Shown: piece after piece, positions 54,353-63,343 of the stretch | Layout of the letters: the number at the start of each line of letters is the position of its first letter | Numbering within the stretch: position 1 is the stretch's first letter | NCBI RefSeq assembly: GCF_024054565.1 | Contig: NZ_JAMXLR010000033.1 | Coordinates: 1 to 64,000 of the forward strand | Length of the DNA stretch: 64,000 nt | Direction: 5' to 3' | Source: Aeoliella straminimaris | GTDB taxonomy: Bacteria > Planctomycetota > Planctomycetia > Pirellulales > Lacipirellulaceae | Position numbers and translations under genes: made by a program | The notes under the pieces: generated by a model | What the model was told of the DNA's origin: nothing | The model's database searches: none | The model's input: the letters and a program-made list of their open reading frames with translations, nothing else

Positions 54353-55036
54353 TCACTTCTTTTTCAGCGAGATCGACATCCCGCCGCGGACCACTGTTTC
54401 CAGGTTCGGATCTTCGGTGATGCGCCTCATGAATGCCGGGTCGGCCATTCTCGGGTTGATGTTGTGGGCGAGCACTACGCCGCCGGGGCGGAGCAGGGGC
54501 AGCAGTTTGTTGAGGTAGTCGATGTAGCCGTCCTTGTCTGCGTCGAGGAAGATCAAGTCGATCTGGCCGTCGAGCTTGGTGACTTCCTGATGGGCATCGC
54601 CTTCGACGATAGTGATCACGTCGTCCAGGCCAGCCCGTTCGAAGTTCTCGCGAGCGGTCTGGGCGCGTTCGGCGTCGATTTCATAAGTGGTCAACTTGCC
54701 ATCGTTCTCTCGCAGTCCGAGCCCCAGCCAGATGCCGGAGATACCGGTCGAAGTACCCAACTCCACGGCGTGCTTCGCGCCCATCGACTGCACCATGATT
54801 CGCAATAGCCGCCCGTCGTTCTCCGGCACATTGCGGAACTGCTGATTGGAGTTGATGTCGGCAAGTACCTTGAGGGCGTTCTTTTCGAAGTCGTCAACCG
54901 GCACGGGCGGCTTCTCGAGCTGCGCGTCGCCCTGCCCCGGCCCCCGCCGCTGTGCCCAACCAAACGGAGCGGAAGTGAACCAGGCAGCAGTGATGATAAC
55001 GGCAATCATGGTGATTCGTTCGGCTGTGAGTTGCAT
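54353..55036 (-). CDS. O-methyltransferase with signal peptide
   Basis: 227 residues from ATG 55036 with GAAAGGA upstream. The first 30 residues are a signal peptide or anchor (ITMIAVIITAAWFTSAPFGW, then AQRRG). The remainder is a class I SAM-dependent methyltransferase of the catechol/caffeoyl-CoA type: AVELGTSTGISGIWLGLGL (glycine-rich SAM site), YEIDAERAQTARENFERAGL, LIFLDADKDGYIDYLNKLL and GGVVLAHNIN. Metal-ligand residues DADKDG and HN are kept. Export of a SAM enzyme is unusual, since SAM is cytoplasmic; the hydrophobic segment may instead anchor it. It lies 263 bp upstream of the PL4-CE15 gene, same strand, perhaps unrelated. Confidence 0.85.
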   Translation of the reverse strand: MQLTAERITMIAVIITAAWFTSAPFGWAQRRGPGQGDAQLEKPPVPVDDFEKNALKVLADINSNQQFRNVPENDGRLLRIMVQSMGAKHAVELGTSTGISGIWLGLGLRENDGKLTTYEIDAERAQTARENFERAGLDDVITIVEGDAHQEVTKLDGQIDLIFLDADKDGYIDYLNKLLPLLRPGGVVLAHNINPRMADPAFMRRITEDPNLETVVRGGMSISLKKK

Positions 55037-55239
55037 GGCTTGTTCCTTTCCTGTGCGAGACGCATCCGCGGTGTGGAGCGGGTACGACGTGAAAGTGTTG
55101 GTTAGGCCAGCGCGTATTCTACCGCACTGGTCGCGGGTGGGGGAATCACTGCCGAGATAGTGACCAATGACGAAGGCAGAAATGACCAAAAGACAGACGT
55201 AGCCGGATTCGCAAGAATTCGGACAGCACCTGCTGTGGG

Positions 55240-55830
55240 CTAGCTCAGAAAATGATCCTGGCAGTACTCCATATTCGTCCAAAAATGCGTCTTGCTGCGC
55301 TCGATGGTCCAAGCATCGTCGTTGGCGGAGATTTTGTCCTTGGTAAAGTGGTCCCACAAGCCGCCTGGAGCAAGAAACTCATCGGCGTGGCTGGTCCCGC
55401 GCTGCTGGTCGATCCACATCAGTGCGGGCATGGCCCAACTTTGGTCGTAATAGCAGTCGACGCGCCTGAGGTACGTGTTGAGGTACTGCTTCAAGAAGTC
55501 GATGCTCGCATCGTCAGCCAAACACGCCATGCCGAACGCGTGGCCCTGTCCCGCGTAGCAAAACTTGGAAGCCAGCAGCATCTCGCCAATCTGGTCGCGG
55601 CACTCGACGAACCGCTTGAGTCCTGCAAACCAACTTCCGGTAATGGCCTCTCGCCAACCATCGTCGATCAACTGCGAAGCAATCTTGGGAGTGATCGACT
55701 CAAGGGCCGCACGCACGTTGGTGTTGAACTGCACTTGCTCATCTCCAGCTACGATTCCCGATGCGAAGTTGCCATGGAGGATGTTTAAATAGAATGGGGA
55801 GACCCATTGTTGAATGATGGCTTTGTCCAT
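55240..55830 (-). CDS. DUF6000 family protein
   Basis: 196 residues from ATG 55830. The sequence shows the DUF6000 pattern: FYLNILHGNF near the start, ITPKIASQLIDDGWREAITG, SWFAGLKRF, then FLKQYLNTYLRRVDCYYDQS and AMPALMWID towards the end. No signal peptide or membrane helix, so it should be cytoplasmic. Function of the family is unknown; members are often near immunity or toxin genes, but none is visible here. A longer start at 55977 would overlap the divergent neighbour and adds no conserved residues. Confidence 0.75.
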   Translation of the reverse strand: MDKAIIQQWVSPFYLNILHGNFASGIVAGDEQVQFNTNVRAALESITPKIASQLIDDGWREAITGSWFAGLKRFVECRDQIGEMLLASKFCYAGQGHAFGMACLADDASIDFLKQYLNTYLRRVDCYYDQSWAMPALMWIDQQRGTSHADEFLAPGGLWDHFTKDKISANDDAWTIERSKTHFWTNMEYCQDHFLS

Positions 55831-55994
55831 ATTCACTCTCTTGGGGTCTACTTCTGTACGGCGAGGTGCAAGCCAATGGATACTGGGGAATGAGACGTGC
55901 ACGCCTCGAACAAACCGGGTCCGAAATAAGAGTCCCTTCCGCGCACGAACAGTCCAGGGAAAACTAAAACCGTTCAAGTATTATCGAGGATATC

Positions 55995-57368
55995 GTGGCT
56001 CACAATAGGTTTCGTATTCCAAGTGTTCTTGTCGCCTTGCAGTTTTGCTGCCTCGCGGCGGCGCAACAGCCCGAGCAGCCCGCTACAGTGCCTGACGACG
56101 CCGACAAGCTGGTTGCCCAGCTGTCCGAAGGGGATTTGGACTGGGAATCGAGTAGCCAACCAGGATTGTCGTTCGAGCATAGGCGACGGGTTTCGGCCTT
56201 GGTAGCCATGAAGGACGAGGCCCTGCCGGCCCTCAAACGCGGCTTGGAATCGGATGATCTGAATCTTCGACTGAACTGTGTCTACATACTCCGTGAGATC
56301 GATACACCAGCCTCTCTGGAGATGCGAATTGCGTTGATCAGCGACGACCATCCCCGTGTGCGGGCGAGGGCTGTGGCGGGTTTGGGGAGATACAATAGCC
56401 ACGAGGCGCGTAGCGCAGTGCTGGCGGCGTTCAAGGACCCGGACCCGGGGGTGCGCAGCGCCGCCGTGAGGTCCGTTCCCCGCGATCGGGAGAAGCTCCC
56501 CCGGGATAGCTACAGCCTATTGAAGGCGCTAGTTGGCTTGCTGAACGACAAGTACACTCAGCGAGACGCCGCCAGGGTACTGGGCAATTTGGAAGCGGGC
56601 AACGCGTCGCGCCCCTTGCTCCGATTGTTGCGTTCTCCCGACAGTCGCGTCCGCATCGCCGCGATTCAGGCAGAAGGCAAGATCAAAGACAAGAGCGTTG
56701 CGCCGGACCTGACAGTGACTCTGAGTGACGAAGATCACTATGTCCGCATGTATGCCGCCATGGCATTGGGCGAACTTGGTGACATGCGAGCCACTTCTGG
56801 CCTCGTAGCAGCTTTGGCGGATCAGGAGATCGCCGTACGTCGCGAAAGCGCCCGAGCGCTAGGTAGAATTGGTGACCGACGGGCGATTCCGCCACTGATT
56901 AAGGCACTCGACGATTCCAGTGGGGCGGTCCGCGGTGCTGCCGCCGAAGCGCTTGGCGAGATAGGCGATCCGGCCGCTGGAGAGGCGTTGAGCAGGCTGC
57001 TGTTGGCTACGCCTGAGGACGGAGCAACCGATAAGGCCAAGGCAGCCGAAGCATTGGGGAAACTTGGCGACCCTCGCGCCATTTCGCCGCTCAAGGAGTA
57101 CCTGCGAACGCTCGAGCCCAGGCACGACCGCGATGGATGTGAGGCGGCCGCTGCTCTCGCTCAGATACGCCACCCTCGAGCTATTGCAGCGCTCGTGGAA
57201 CTGTTTCTCGAAAGTCCCCACAACAACATCAGAGGCGCCTGCCGGGGAGCGCTCGGCCAAGCCGTGGGCAATGCCTTGGGCAGGGGGGAAGACGTGGAAA
57301 AATGGTGGGACGAAAACGGTTGGAAGTACCAGTACCCGTTGCCCGACCAGGAGCAGACGGCCGAATGA
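55995..57368 (+). CDS. Exported HEAT-repeat protein
   Basis: 457 residues starting at GTG 55995, with GAGGA 4 bases upstream. A signal peptide (FRIPSVLVALQFCCLAAA) is followed by about ten HEAT/PBS-lyase repeats (VRRESARALGRIGDRRAIPP, AVRGAAAEALGEIGDPAAGE). There are no catalytic motifs; such repeats form a helical scaffold for protein or ligand binding. It is divergent from the DUF6000 gene (165 bp between starts) and convergent with kptA. I cannot say what it binds. Confidence 0.85.
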   Translation: MAHNRFRIPSVLVALQFCCLAAAQQPEQPATVPDDADKLVAQLSEGDLDWESSSQPGLSFEHRRRVSALVAMKDEALPALKRGLESDDLNLRLNCVYILREIDTPASLEMRIALISDDHPRVRARAVAGLGRYNSHEARSAVLAAFKDPDPGVRSAAVRSVPRDREKLPRDSYSLLKALVGLLNDKYTQRDAARVLGNLEAGNASRPLLRLLRSPDSRVRIAAIQAEGKIKDKSVAPDLTVTLSDEDHYVRMYAAMALGELGDMRATSGLVAALADQEIAVRRESARALGRIGDRRAIPPLIKALDDSSGAVRGAAAEALGEIGDPAAGEALSRLLLATPEDGATDKAKAAEALGKLGDPRAISPLKEYLRTLEPRHDRDGCEAAAALAQIRHPRAIAALVELFLESPHNNIRGACRGALGQAVGNALGRGEDVEKWWDENGWKYQYPLPDQEQTAE

Positions 57369-57387
57369 TGCTCAGGATTGCCGGCAC

Positions 57388-57936
57388 TCAATCTACCACC
57401 CCCAAATACTCCACCGGCACATGATCGGTAAGCCAAACCTGATTGCCGGTGACGAAGAAAGTATGACCGGCTGCCGCCATTTCTTTGGCGGCGACGGACA
57501 GCACGACCGGCTTGCCGTGGCGGGCGCCGACTTGCAGCATGGTCTCTTGGTTGGTCGACAGGTGCACGTGGTGGCGGCGACCTTTGACCAGCCCCTCATC
57601 GAAGATTGACGCCAGGAACCGCGTAGCGGTGCCATGGTACAGGACGTCGGGCGGTGTGACCGGCTGGTAGCCGAGATCGACCTGGGTGGAGTGCCCCTGC
57701 CGGGCGCGGATTTGCTGGCGGTCCGCTGAAAACTCGAACCGCTGTTTGTCGTTATCGCGAACGACAGCTTCCAGTACCTCGGGCGAGACGGCTTGGCCTT
57801 CGCGGGCGAGCGCGGCGAGCAATATGTCGACGGCCACCCAACCACCGGCCTCGAGTTCGACGCCGACCGAGTCGGGACGATGCCGCAGCACATAGCTAAG
57901 CCGCTTGCTGTTTTGTTTGAGTTCCTTTGGATCCAT
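57388..57936 (-). CDS. kptA: RNA 2'-phosphotransferase
   Basis: 182 residues from ATG 57936 (an in-frame GTG at 57957 would overlap the previous gene). KptA/Tpt1 motifs are complete: SKRLSYVLRHRPDSVGVELE (catalytic Arg-His-Arg), GWVAVDILLAAL, QIRARQGHST, LYHGTA and VHLSTNQETML, which bind NAD+ and RNA. The enzyme transfers a 2'-phosphate from RNA to NAD+; in bacteria lacking this tRNA splicing route the natural substrate is uncertain. It is just downstream of a small membrane protein gene (7 bp gap) and convergent with the HEAT-repeat gene. Confidence 0.93.
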   Translation of the reverse strand: MDPKELKQNSKRLSYVLRHRPDSVGVELEAGGWVAVDILLAALAREGQAVSPEVLEAVVRDNDKQRFEFSADRQQIRARQGHSTQVDLGYQPVTPPDVLYHGTATRFLASIFDEGLVKGRRHHVHLSTNQETMLQVGARHGKPVVLSVAAKEMAAAGHTFFVTGNQVWLTDHVPVEYLGVVD

Positions 57937-57943
57937 CCGTCGA

Positions 57944-58270
57944 CTACGATCCTTCACGTCTGCGAGCCTTGGGCCATATCGCGAGCGTCAGCAGGCCGAC
58001 TGCGGCCGTGATTAAGCCAGCAAAACCGATCAGCTTGATGCGTCGCATCGTTTGCATGGCAAGTTCGGCGGGATGCGGTGCCGGACCCTTCTTAGGAGCA
58101 ATGGCCGCATTCCATAGGTCGGAAGCGACGAGGTTCACTGCTGGATAGTCCCCCATCTTGGGAGCCTGAACCTCAGTCGCCATCGCCCTGAGTTGCATGT
58201 AGGCGACAACCGCCACTCCCAACAGCACGACTCCAATGCCCAGCAGTGGCATAGAGATCAGGTATCGCAT
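57944..58270 (-). CDS. Small two-helix membrane protein
   Basis: 108 residues from ATG 58270 with GAGAGA upstream. Hydrophobic segments near 3-24 (LISMPLLGIGVVLLGVAVVA) and near 78-98 (KLIGFAGLITAAVGLLTLAI), the loop between them lying outside or inside the membrane. No family recognised. It ends 7 bp before kptA on the same strand, so the two may be co-transcribed. Confidence 0.65.
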   Translation of the reverse strand: MRYLISMPLLGIGVVLLGVAVVAYMQLRAMATEVQAPKMGDYPAVNLVASDLWNAAIAPKKGPAPHPAELAMQTMRRIKLIGFAGLITAAVGLLTLAIWPKARRREGS

Positions 58271-58391
58271 CTTTGCAGTCTCTCCTCTCACCGCGAAGAG
58301 CAAGCCAACAATCAAGTGCCCTGCGCGTGACGTTTCGATCAGTTCAGGCTCAGGCGACGATGCGGCGCCGAGATGATCGACTCAGTGGATG

Positions 58392-58646
58392 TTACGTGGC
58401 TTTCTTAAATAGGCCAATTACCAACAGCAGAACTACGGCGCCCAGGGTGCCGCCGGCGATTTCGTTGAGGATGGTATCGCCGAATAGTCCGAAGTTGCCG
58501 AATAGCAGCCCGAACACCAGCGCGCCGACGATACCAACAACGATGTTGCCCAGCAGCCCAAAGCCGTGTCCCTTGACGATTTGCCCTGCCAGGAAACCAC
58601 ATACAGCGCCAATCAACAGAGCAACCAGCAAACCCATGATATTCAT
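58392..58646 (-). CDS. GlsB/YeaQ/YmgE family membrane protein
   Basis: 84 residues. Three short hydrophobic helices with glycine-rich faces (LLVALLIGAVCGFLAGQIVK, GFGLLGNIVVGIVGALVFGL, IAGGTLGAVVLLLVIGLF) match the transglycosylase-associated/YeaQ family, in which the GHGFGLLGNIVVGIVGA motif is conserved. These proteins are stress-induced inner-membrane proteins in other bacteria, role unclear. GAGGCGAG precedes ATG 58646. Single gene, 121 bp upstream of the small membrane protein gene. Confidence 0.9.
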   Translation of the reverse strand: MNIMGLLVALLIGAVCGFLAGQIVKGHGFGLLGNIVVGIVGALVFGLLFGNFGLFGDTILNEIAGGTLGAVVLLLVIGLFKKAT

Positions 58647-58865
58647 GACTCGCCTCGCAGAAAGAGAAGAGGAGTCGCCCAGCGCAGGTAGGAGGAGAAC
58701 GCCTCCTTGACCCGTAGGCGTCCGACCTGCATTTTCGACCGGTCGGCGAAAGTTTGCAAGTACGTGCGAAAGCTAGAGGCGAGAATCTCGGGACTGGCAG
58801 CCTCTCACCGCAATGCAGAGTCCAAGACCCGCACTCGGCCGACTCGGCGGAACGTTGGCCCCACA

Positions 58866-60293
58866 CTACTCCACTTGCCTTAACTGCAGGCTGTCGATCA
58901 CCTTATCGCCGACCAGTACGTTGGTGATCACCACCAACCAATTGCCGCCGTCGCACCAATTCTTGCGTTTCAGGTACGCCATGGCGTCCTGGATGGTTTG
59001 CTCGGGGTCGTCCGAAAACTCCATAAGAAACGGTTCCACGCCCCACGGCAGCAGCAATTGCCGAAAGACAGTTTCGATGTCCGTGAAGGCGAAGATTGGC
59101 ACCCCCCTAGGACGGAGCGCGCCCAGCACGTAGGCCAAAAAGCCGCTGCGGGTGAAAACGACAATGCCTGAGTTGCCGAGTTCCTGGGCCAGGGTGCAGG
59201 ACGATCGGAGCATCTTGGCCTTAGGTTCACGGAGTACGATGCAGGAATTCAGTTCGGCGTCGACCGAGGGCTCGATGCTCTGGATGATGCTCTTGAACAC
59301 TTCGACCGATTCGAGCGGATACGCCCCCGTGGTGGTCTCGCCCGAGAGCATCACGGCGTCGGCTTGTTCGCGCACGGCATTGGAGATGTCGGAGATCTCG
59401 GCCCGCGTCGGCATGGGGGCCGAGACCATCGATTCCAGCAGGTGCGTGGCGATGATCACCGGCTTGCCTTCGGCCTGGCAAGCGCGGACCAATTGAGCCT
59501 GCACCAGCGGCAGTTGGTGGTATTCGATCTCGATGCCCAAGTCGCCGCGGGCGACCATGATGGCGTCCGACTCGCGAATGATCTCGCGCATGTTCCGCAC
59601 GCCAGCCTGCTCTTCAATCTTCGATATGATCCGGGCGTCGGAGTCCATTTCGTCGAGGAAGTCCCGCAGTATCTTCACGTCGCTGGCCTGGCGAACGAAC
59701 GACAAAGCCACGAAGTCGATGCCCGCCTCGACACCAGCGGCCAGGTCGTCGCGGTCCTTCTCCGTCAGTGATGGCAAACTGACGTGTACGCCTGGCAGGT
59801 TGATGTGCCGTCGCGAACCGAGCTTACCAGGCGTGAGCACCTCGCAACGTATACGATGCTCGTCCTTGCCGACGATGCGCAACCTCAGCAAGCCGCTATC
59901 CACCAACACCACCTGTCCGACTTCCACGTCGTTGGGAAGATCGGGATAGTTCACCGAGACACTCAACACGTCGTCGTCCGACGGCGGAGCGTGGCGATTA
60001 TGAAAATCGATCAGACCGCCAACTTGAAGGTCGATCAAACCATCTACGTCACCGGTACGAATCTCGGGACCTTTGATGTCCATCATCACGGCCACGTGCC
60101 GCTCCAACTGGCGCGACACCTCGCGGATACGGCTCACGGTGTTGGTGACCCACTCGCGGCTGGCGTGAGCCATGTTAAGCCGCAAGATGTCGACACCCGC
60201 GGCAATGAGCTGCTCGAGCTTCTCTCGCGACTCGGTAGCGGGCCCCAGCGTGGCAATGATTTTGGTATGTCGGTAGTAACGCGGCGACTTCAT
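58866..60293 (-). CDS. pyk: Pyruvate kinase
   Basis: 475 residues. It converts phosphoenolpyruvate and ADP to pyruvate and ATP, the last step of glycolysis. Present are TKIIATLGPATESREKLEQL, the DIKGPEIRTG strand, ISKIEEQAGVRN with catalytic Lys and Glu, VARGDLGIEI and the signature APMPTRAEISDISNAVREQA with SGETTTGAYP. The usual NFSHG near the N-terminus is NMAHAS, as in a subgroup of bacterial enzymes. The B domain is present (about 70-165). Stand-alone housekeeping gene. Confidence 0.95.
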   Translation of the reverse strand: MKSPRYYRHTKIIATLGPATESREKLEQLIAAGVDILRLNMAHASREWVTNTVSRIREVSRQLERHVAVMMDIKGPEIRTGDVDGLIDLQVGGLIDFHNRHAPPSDDDVLSVSVNYPDLPNDVEVGQVVLVDSGLLRLRIVGKDEHRIRCEVLTPGKLGSRRHINLPGVHVSLPSLTEKDRDDLAAGVEAGIDFVALSFVRQASDVKILRDFLDEMDSDARIISKIEEQAGVRNMREIIRESDAIMVARGDLGIEIEYHQLPLVQAQLVRACQAEGKPVIIATHLLESMVSAPMPTRAEISDISNAVREQADAVMLSGETTTGAYPLESVEVFKSIIQSIEPSVDAELNSCIVLREPKAKMLRSSCTLAQELGNSGIVVFTRSGFLAYVLGALRPRGVPIFAFTDIETVFRQLLLPWGVEPFLMEFSDDPEQTIQDAMAYLKRKNWCDGGNWLVVITNVLVGDKVIDSLQLRQVE

Positions 60294-60558
60294 GTTGCAC
60301 TCATCGATTTGGCATCTTGCCGGCTACATTCACTTGAAAGAGCGAGCCGACAAATCACCTCGGGGGGAAGTTCGCCTGCTGGACAATCGTTCGTGCGATA
60401 CGGATTTCGCACGCCCGACAGTTTAGTCTCTTTGTTGTCGTTGGTCGATCGTGGATTGCCGCTGAATTGCAGGTGGGTGAATGTGTGCGCGTAACGTGAT
60501 GTTCTAAGGCCCGAACCATTCCGCCCAGGCCTAATCCTCTCGCAGCTGCAACCGGACT
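60294..60558. other. Divergent intergenic region
   Basis: 265 bp between the starts of pyk (minus) and the SpoIIE-type phosphatase (plus). It must contain both promoters, but I cannot identify clear boxes or operators. Confidence 0.4.
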
Positions 60559-62526
60559 ATGCTCACCCGCCTGCCGATCCGAGTACTGGCCCCCCTGTTA
60601 TTTGGCATTCCCGTACTGGTGGTGGGATTGTGGCTTTCGACGAAATGGAACCGGCAATCGCAGCAGGCAGTGGCGGAATTGGCCGACCAGAATATCGCTC
60701 AAATCCACAATACCATCGCCACGAAAGTGACGGACGTCCTGTCGATCCCGGTTCGGGTGTGCCAGGTAAACGAACATCTGGTCAACAGCGAAGTGCTGGC
60801 GGTGGACGATTTGACCGAGTGGCGGGAGACGTTGGTCGAAGAGTCAAAGGCATTCGACGAACTGAGTTGCATCGCCTGGGGTGGCACGGATGGGCGAGCG
60901 GTTTGGGTGATTCGCTACGCCGACGGAAGCATCTATTGGGCGGTGAAGTCGGATGGTGATGGTTCCACAATGGACGAGTGGAAGCTTGACGCAACAGGTC
61001 ACCCGGTTACCAGCACCAAAAGTAGTTTCGACTTCAATGTGACAACCCGGCCCTGGTTTCGGACGCCTCGTAATGCCAAACAGCCCACCTGGTGCGAACC
61101 CTACGTATGGGTTGGCGGCGAAGATAGCCAAGGCACCACGCTTGGCATTTCGTACGGCATCCCCATGTTCGACGATAGCGATCAACTGATTGGCGTGGTG
61201 GACGCCGACTTCTCGCTTAACGACCTGTCGACCTACTTGGGCAAGTTGAAAGTTGGCAAGACGGGCATGGCGATGCTGGTGGCCGGCGACGGACACCTGC
61301 TGGCGACCTCCGGCGGTGTCGATAAGGTGACTGAGGATAGCAAGCAAGTGCTCACGCAGGACTCGGACAACCCACTGGTGGCCGCCGCTGGCGAGAAGGC
61401 TGCCGGAAGCGAGTTATCGGACAAAGAACGTAGCCATTTTGACTTGAATGGCCAGACGTACTTTCTCCGCGCATCGAAAGTGGGTGGCGACGTGGGGCTC
61501 GACTGGACGCTACTGACCATCGTGCCCGAGAGCGACTTTACCGCCAGCATCGAAGCGGCCTTTGCACGAAGTTGGCTAACCAGCCTGTTGGCGGTGGCGG
61601 TGGCCGTGGCGCTCGGCTTCCTGGCCGCCCGGTGGCTGGTCGATCCGCTCACGCGACTGGTAACCGCCGTCAGACGGATCGGACAAGGCGACCTCGACAC
61701 TCGCATCCAGATCCAGCACGCGCCGGAGTATTCGAACCTGGCGAGCGAGATCAACAAGATGGCCGAGGGCCTGCAGGACCGCATGCGGATGCAGCGGTCG
61801 TTGTCGCTGGCCATGGAGGTGCAACGCAACCTGCTGCCGGCCGACGCACCAGAGATGAGGCAACTCGACATCGCCGGTCACAGCACCTACTGTGACGAAA
61901 CCGGCGGCGACTACTACGACTTCCTGGATGTCTCCGGCACCGACGAGGACACCGCCGTGCTGGTGATTGGCGACGTTATGGGCCACGGCGTGGCAGCCGC
62001 TTTGCTAATGGCCACCGCGCGGGGCATCTTGCGCAGTCGCTGCGCGGAGCCAGGTTCGCTGGCCGACTTCTTGACGCACCTGAACGACATGCTGGTGGTC
62101 GACACGCAGGGCGAACGCTTCATGACCATGCTGCTGGTCACGCTCTCCGGCGGTCGCGACCAACTGCGGTGGGCCTCCGCCGGGCATGGTCCGCCCGTGG
62201 TGTACGATCCGGTCAGTGACACGTTTCCCGAACTCGATGGTGGCGGGCTGCCGCTTGGCCTGATGGATGGCGAGCACTATGAGGAATACATTCAGAAGGA
62301 CATCCGTCCGGGGACCATTCTGTTGGTATCGACCGACGGATTGGAAGAAACGATGGACCACGCAGGCGAGCAGTACGGTGTCGATCGCGTGCGGGATATT
62401 CTTCGCAAGCATGCCTCGAAGCCAGCCGAAGCAATCAGCCAGGCCATTCGCCAGTCGCTGGCCACGCACCGTGGCGAGGCCAGCCAGGACGACGACCTGA
62501 CGTTCGTCGTTGCCAAGGTACTGTAG
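60559..62526 (+). CDS. Sensor PP2C (SpoIIE/RsbU-type) phosphatase with dCache and HAMP domains
   Basis: 655 residues. Membrane helix 1 (about 8-27, LAPLLFGIPVLVVGLWLSTK), an extracytoplasmic dCache-like sensor (about 35-330, with WFRTPRNAKQPTWCEPYVW), helix 2 (about 338-360), HAMP (about 358-412) and a C-terminal PP2C/SpoIIE domain: LAMEVQRNLLPADAPEMRQL, GGDYYDF near 450, VIGDVMGHGVAAALLMATAR and DDLTFVVAKV. The metal-binding aspartates (GDYYD, GDVMGHG, SQDDDLT) are present, so activity is expected. The target would be an anti-sigma-factor antagonist (by family), but none is encoded nearby. Confidence 0.93.
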   Translation: MLTRLPIRVLAPLLFGIPVLVVGLWLSTKWNRQSQQAVAELADQNIAQIHNTIATKVTDVLSIPVRVCQVNEHLVNSEVLAVDDLTEWRETLVEESKAFDELSCIAWGGTDGRAVWVIRYADGSIYWAVKSDGDGSTMDEWKLDATGHPVTSTKSSFDFNVTTRPWFRTPRNAKQPTWCEPYVWVGGEDSQGTTLGISYGIPMFDDSDQLIGVVDADFSLNDLSTYLGKLKVGKTGMAMLVAGDGHLLATSGGVDKVTEDSKQVLTQDSDNPLVAAAGEKAAGSELSDKERSHFDLNGQTYFLRASKVGGDVGLDWTLLTIVPESDFTASIEAAFARSWLTSLLAVAVAVALGFLAARWLVDPLTRLVTAVRRIGQGDLDTRIQIQHAPEYSNLASEINKMAEGLQDRMRMQRSLSLAMEVQRNLLPADAPEMRQLDIAGHSTYCDETGGDYYDFLDVSGTDEDTAVLVIGDVMGHGVAAALLMATARGILRSRCAEPGSLADFLTHLNDMLVVDTQGERFMTMLLVTLSGGRDQLRWASAGHGPPVVYDPVSDTFPELDGGGLPLGLMDGEHYEEYIQKDIRPGTILLVSTDGLEETMDHAGEQYGVDRVRDILRKHASKPAEAISQAIRQSLATHRGEASQDDDLTFVVAKVL

Positions 62527-62532
62527 CGTCTC

Positions 62533-63261
62533 CTAGCCTCGCGGAATGGGAATCATCATCGGTACCCGCTGCTTATAGTCGAGGTACTCCTGGCCATAGG
62601 TCTCGGTGAGGTCGCGTTCCTCGAGCATCAGCCCAAAGCGAATGTAGGCGGTCATGCCGAGGGCCAGCACCAGGTGCGCCAGCGACATGGTCGGCGTGGC
62701 CCACATGCCGATGAAGATGCCAAGCTGAATGGGATGGCGAACCAGGCGATAGCCGAATCGTGTGGTGAACGCCGGGATCGTTACCTCGCGACCGTTGGCG
62801 TAAGCGTGCGCCTGCTGCAGGCCGAACAGCTCGAAGTGATTGATCATGAACGACGCCGACACGGCGAACAGCCAGCCCGCGATCTGCAGCGTGAACAGGG
62901 CGATTCGCACCGCGGGAATTTCGATGTTCCAGATCATGCCATTCATCGGCTGCCAGAGGAAGCAAATCATCAAACAGACGACGCCCGACATCAGCACATA
63001 GGTGCTGCGTTCGACGCCGGCGGGAATGGCCTCCGCCAGCCGATCCTTGAACGGTCGCCGAGCCATCAGCGAGTGCTGCACTGCAAACACTAGTAGCAGC
63101 GAGATATTGATCGCCAGCGACAGCGGCCAAGCCACGGACGCCGTGGCGTTGATGTCCTGGGGGATGCCCCAACCGCCGGCGAAGATCATAAACAGGGTTA
63201 AACCCCCTAAGCCAATAGCGTAGGAGAGGATACCGTACACTAGTGCAGCGACGCGAGCCAT
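62533..63261 (-). CDS. mddA: Methanethiol S-methyltransferase-like membrane protein
   Basis: 242 residues, six membrane helices. MddA-type features: VFAVQHSLMARRPFKDRL near 58-75, GVERSTYVLMSGVVCLMICF, NHFELFGLQQ, VRHPIQLGIFIGMWATPTMS and LEERDLTETYGQEYLDY, the isoprenylcysteine methyltransferase (ICMT)-type C-terminus that binds SAM. It would methylate methanethiol to dimethylsulfide. A strong AGGAGG lies 7 bases upstream of ATG 63261. Convergent with the phosphatase gene (6 bp apart). A related NnrU or isoprenylcysteine methyltransferase is the alternative. Confidence 0.85.
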   Translation of the reverse strand: MARVAALVYGILSYAIGLGGLTLFMIFAGGWGIPQDINATASVAWPLSLAINISLLLVFAVQHSLMARRPFKDRLAEAIPAGVERSTYVLMSGVVCLMICFLWQPMNGMIWNIEIPAVRIALFTLQIAGWLFAVSASFMINHFELFGLQQAHAYANGREVTIPAFTTRFGYRLVRHPIQLGIFIGMWATPTMSLAHLVLALGMTAYIRFGLMLEERDLTETYGQEYLDYKQRVPMMIPIPRG

Positions 63262-63343
63262 GAGAAAACCTCCTGAATTTCGGGGTAAGGGACGGCTCTC
63301 TTACGCCTCAAAGTAGCAGCTATTACAGCCCCGGGCGAGAAAA

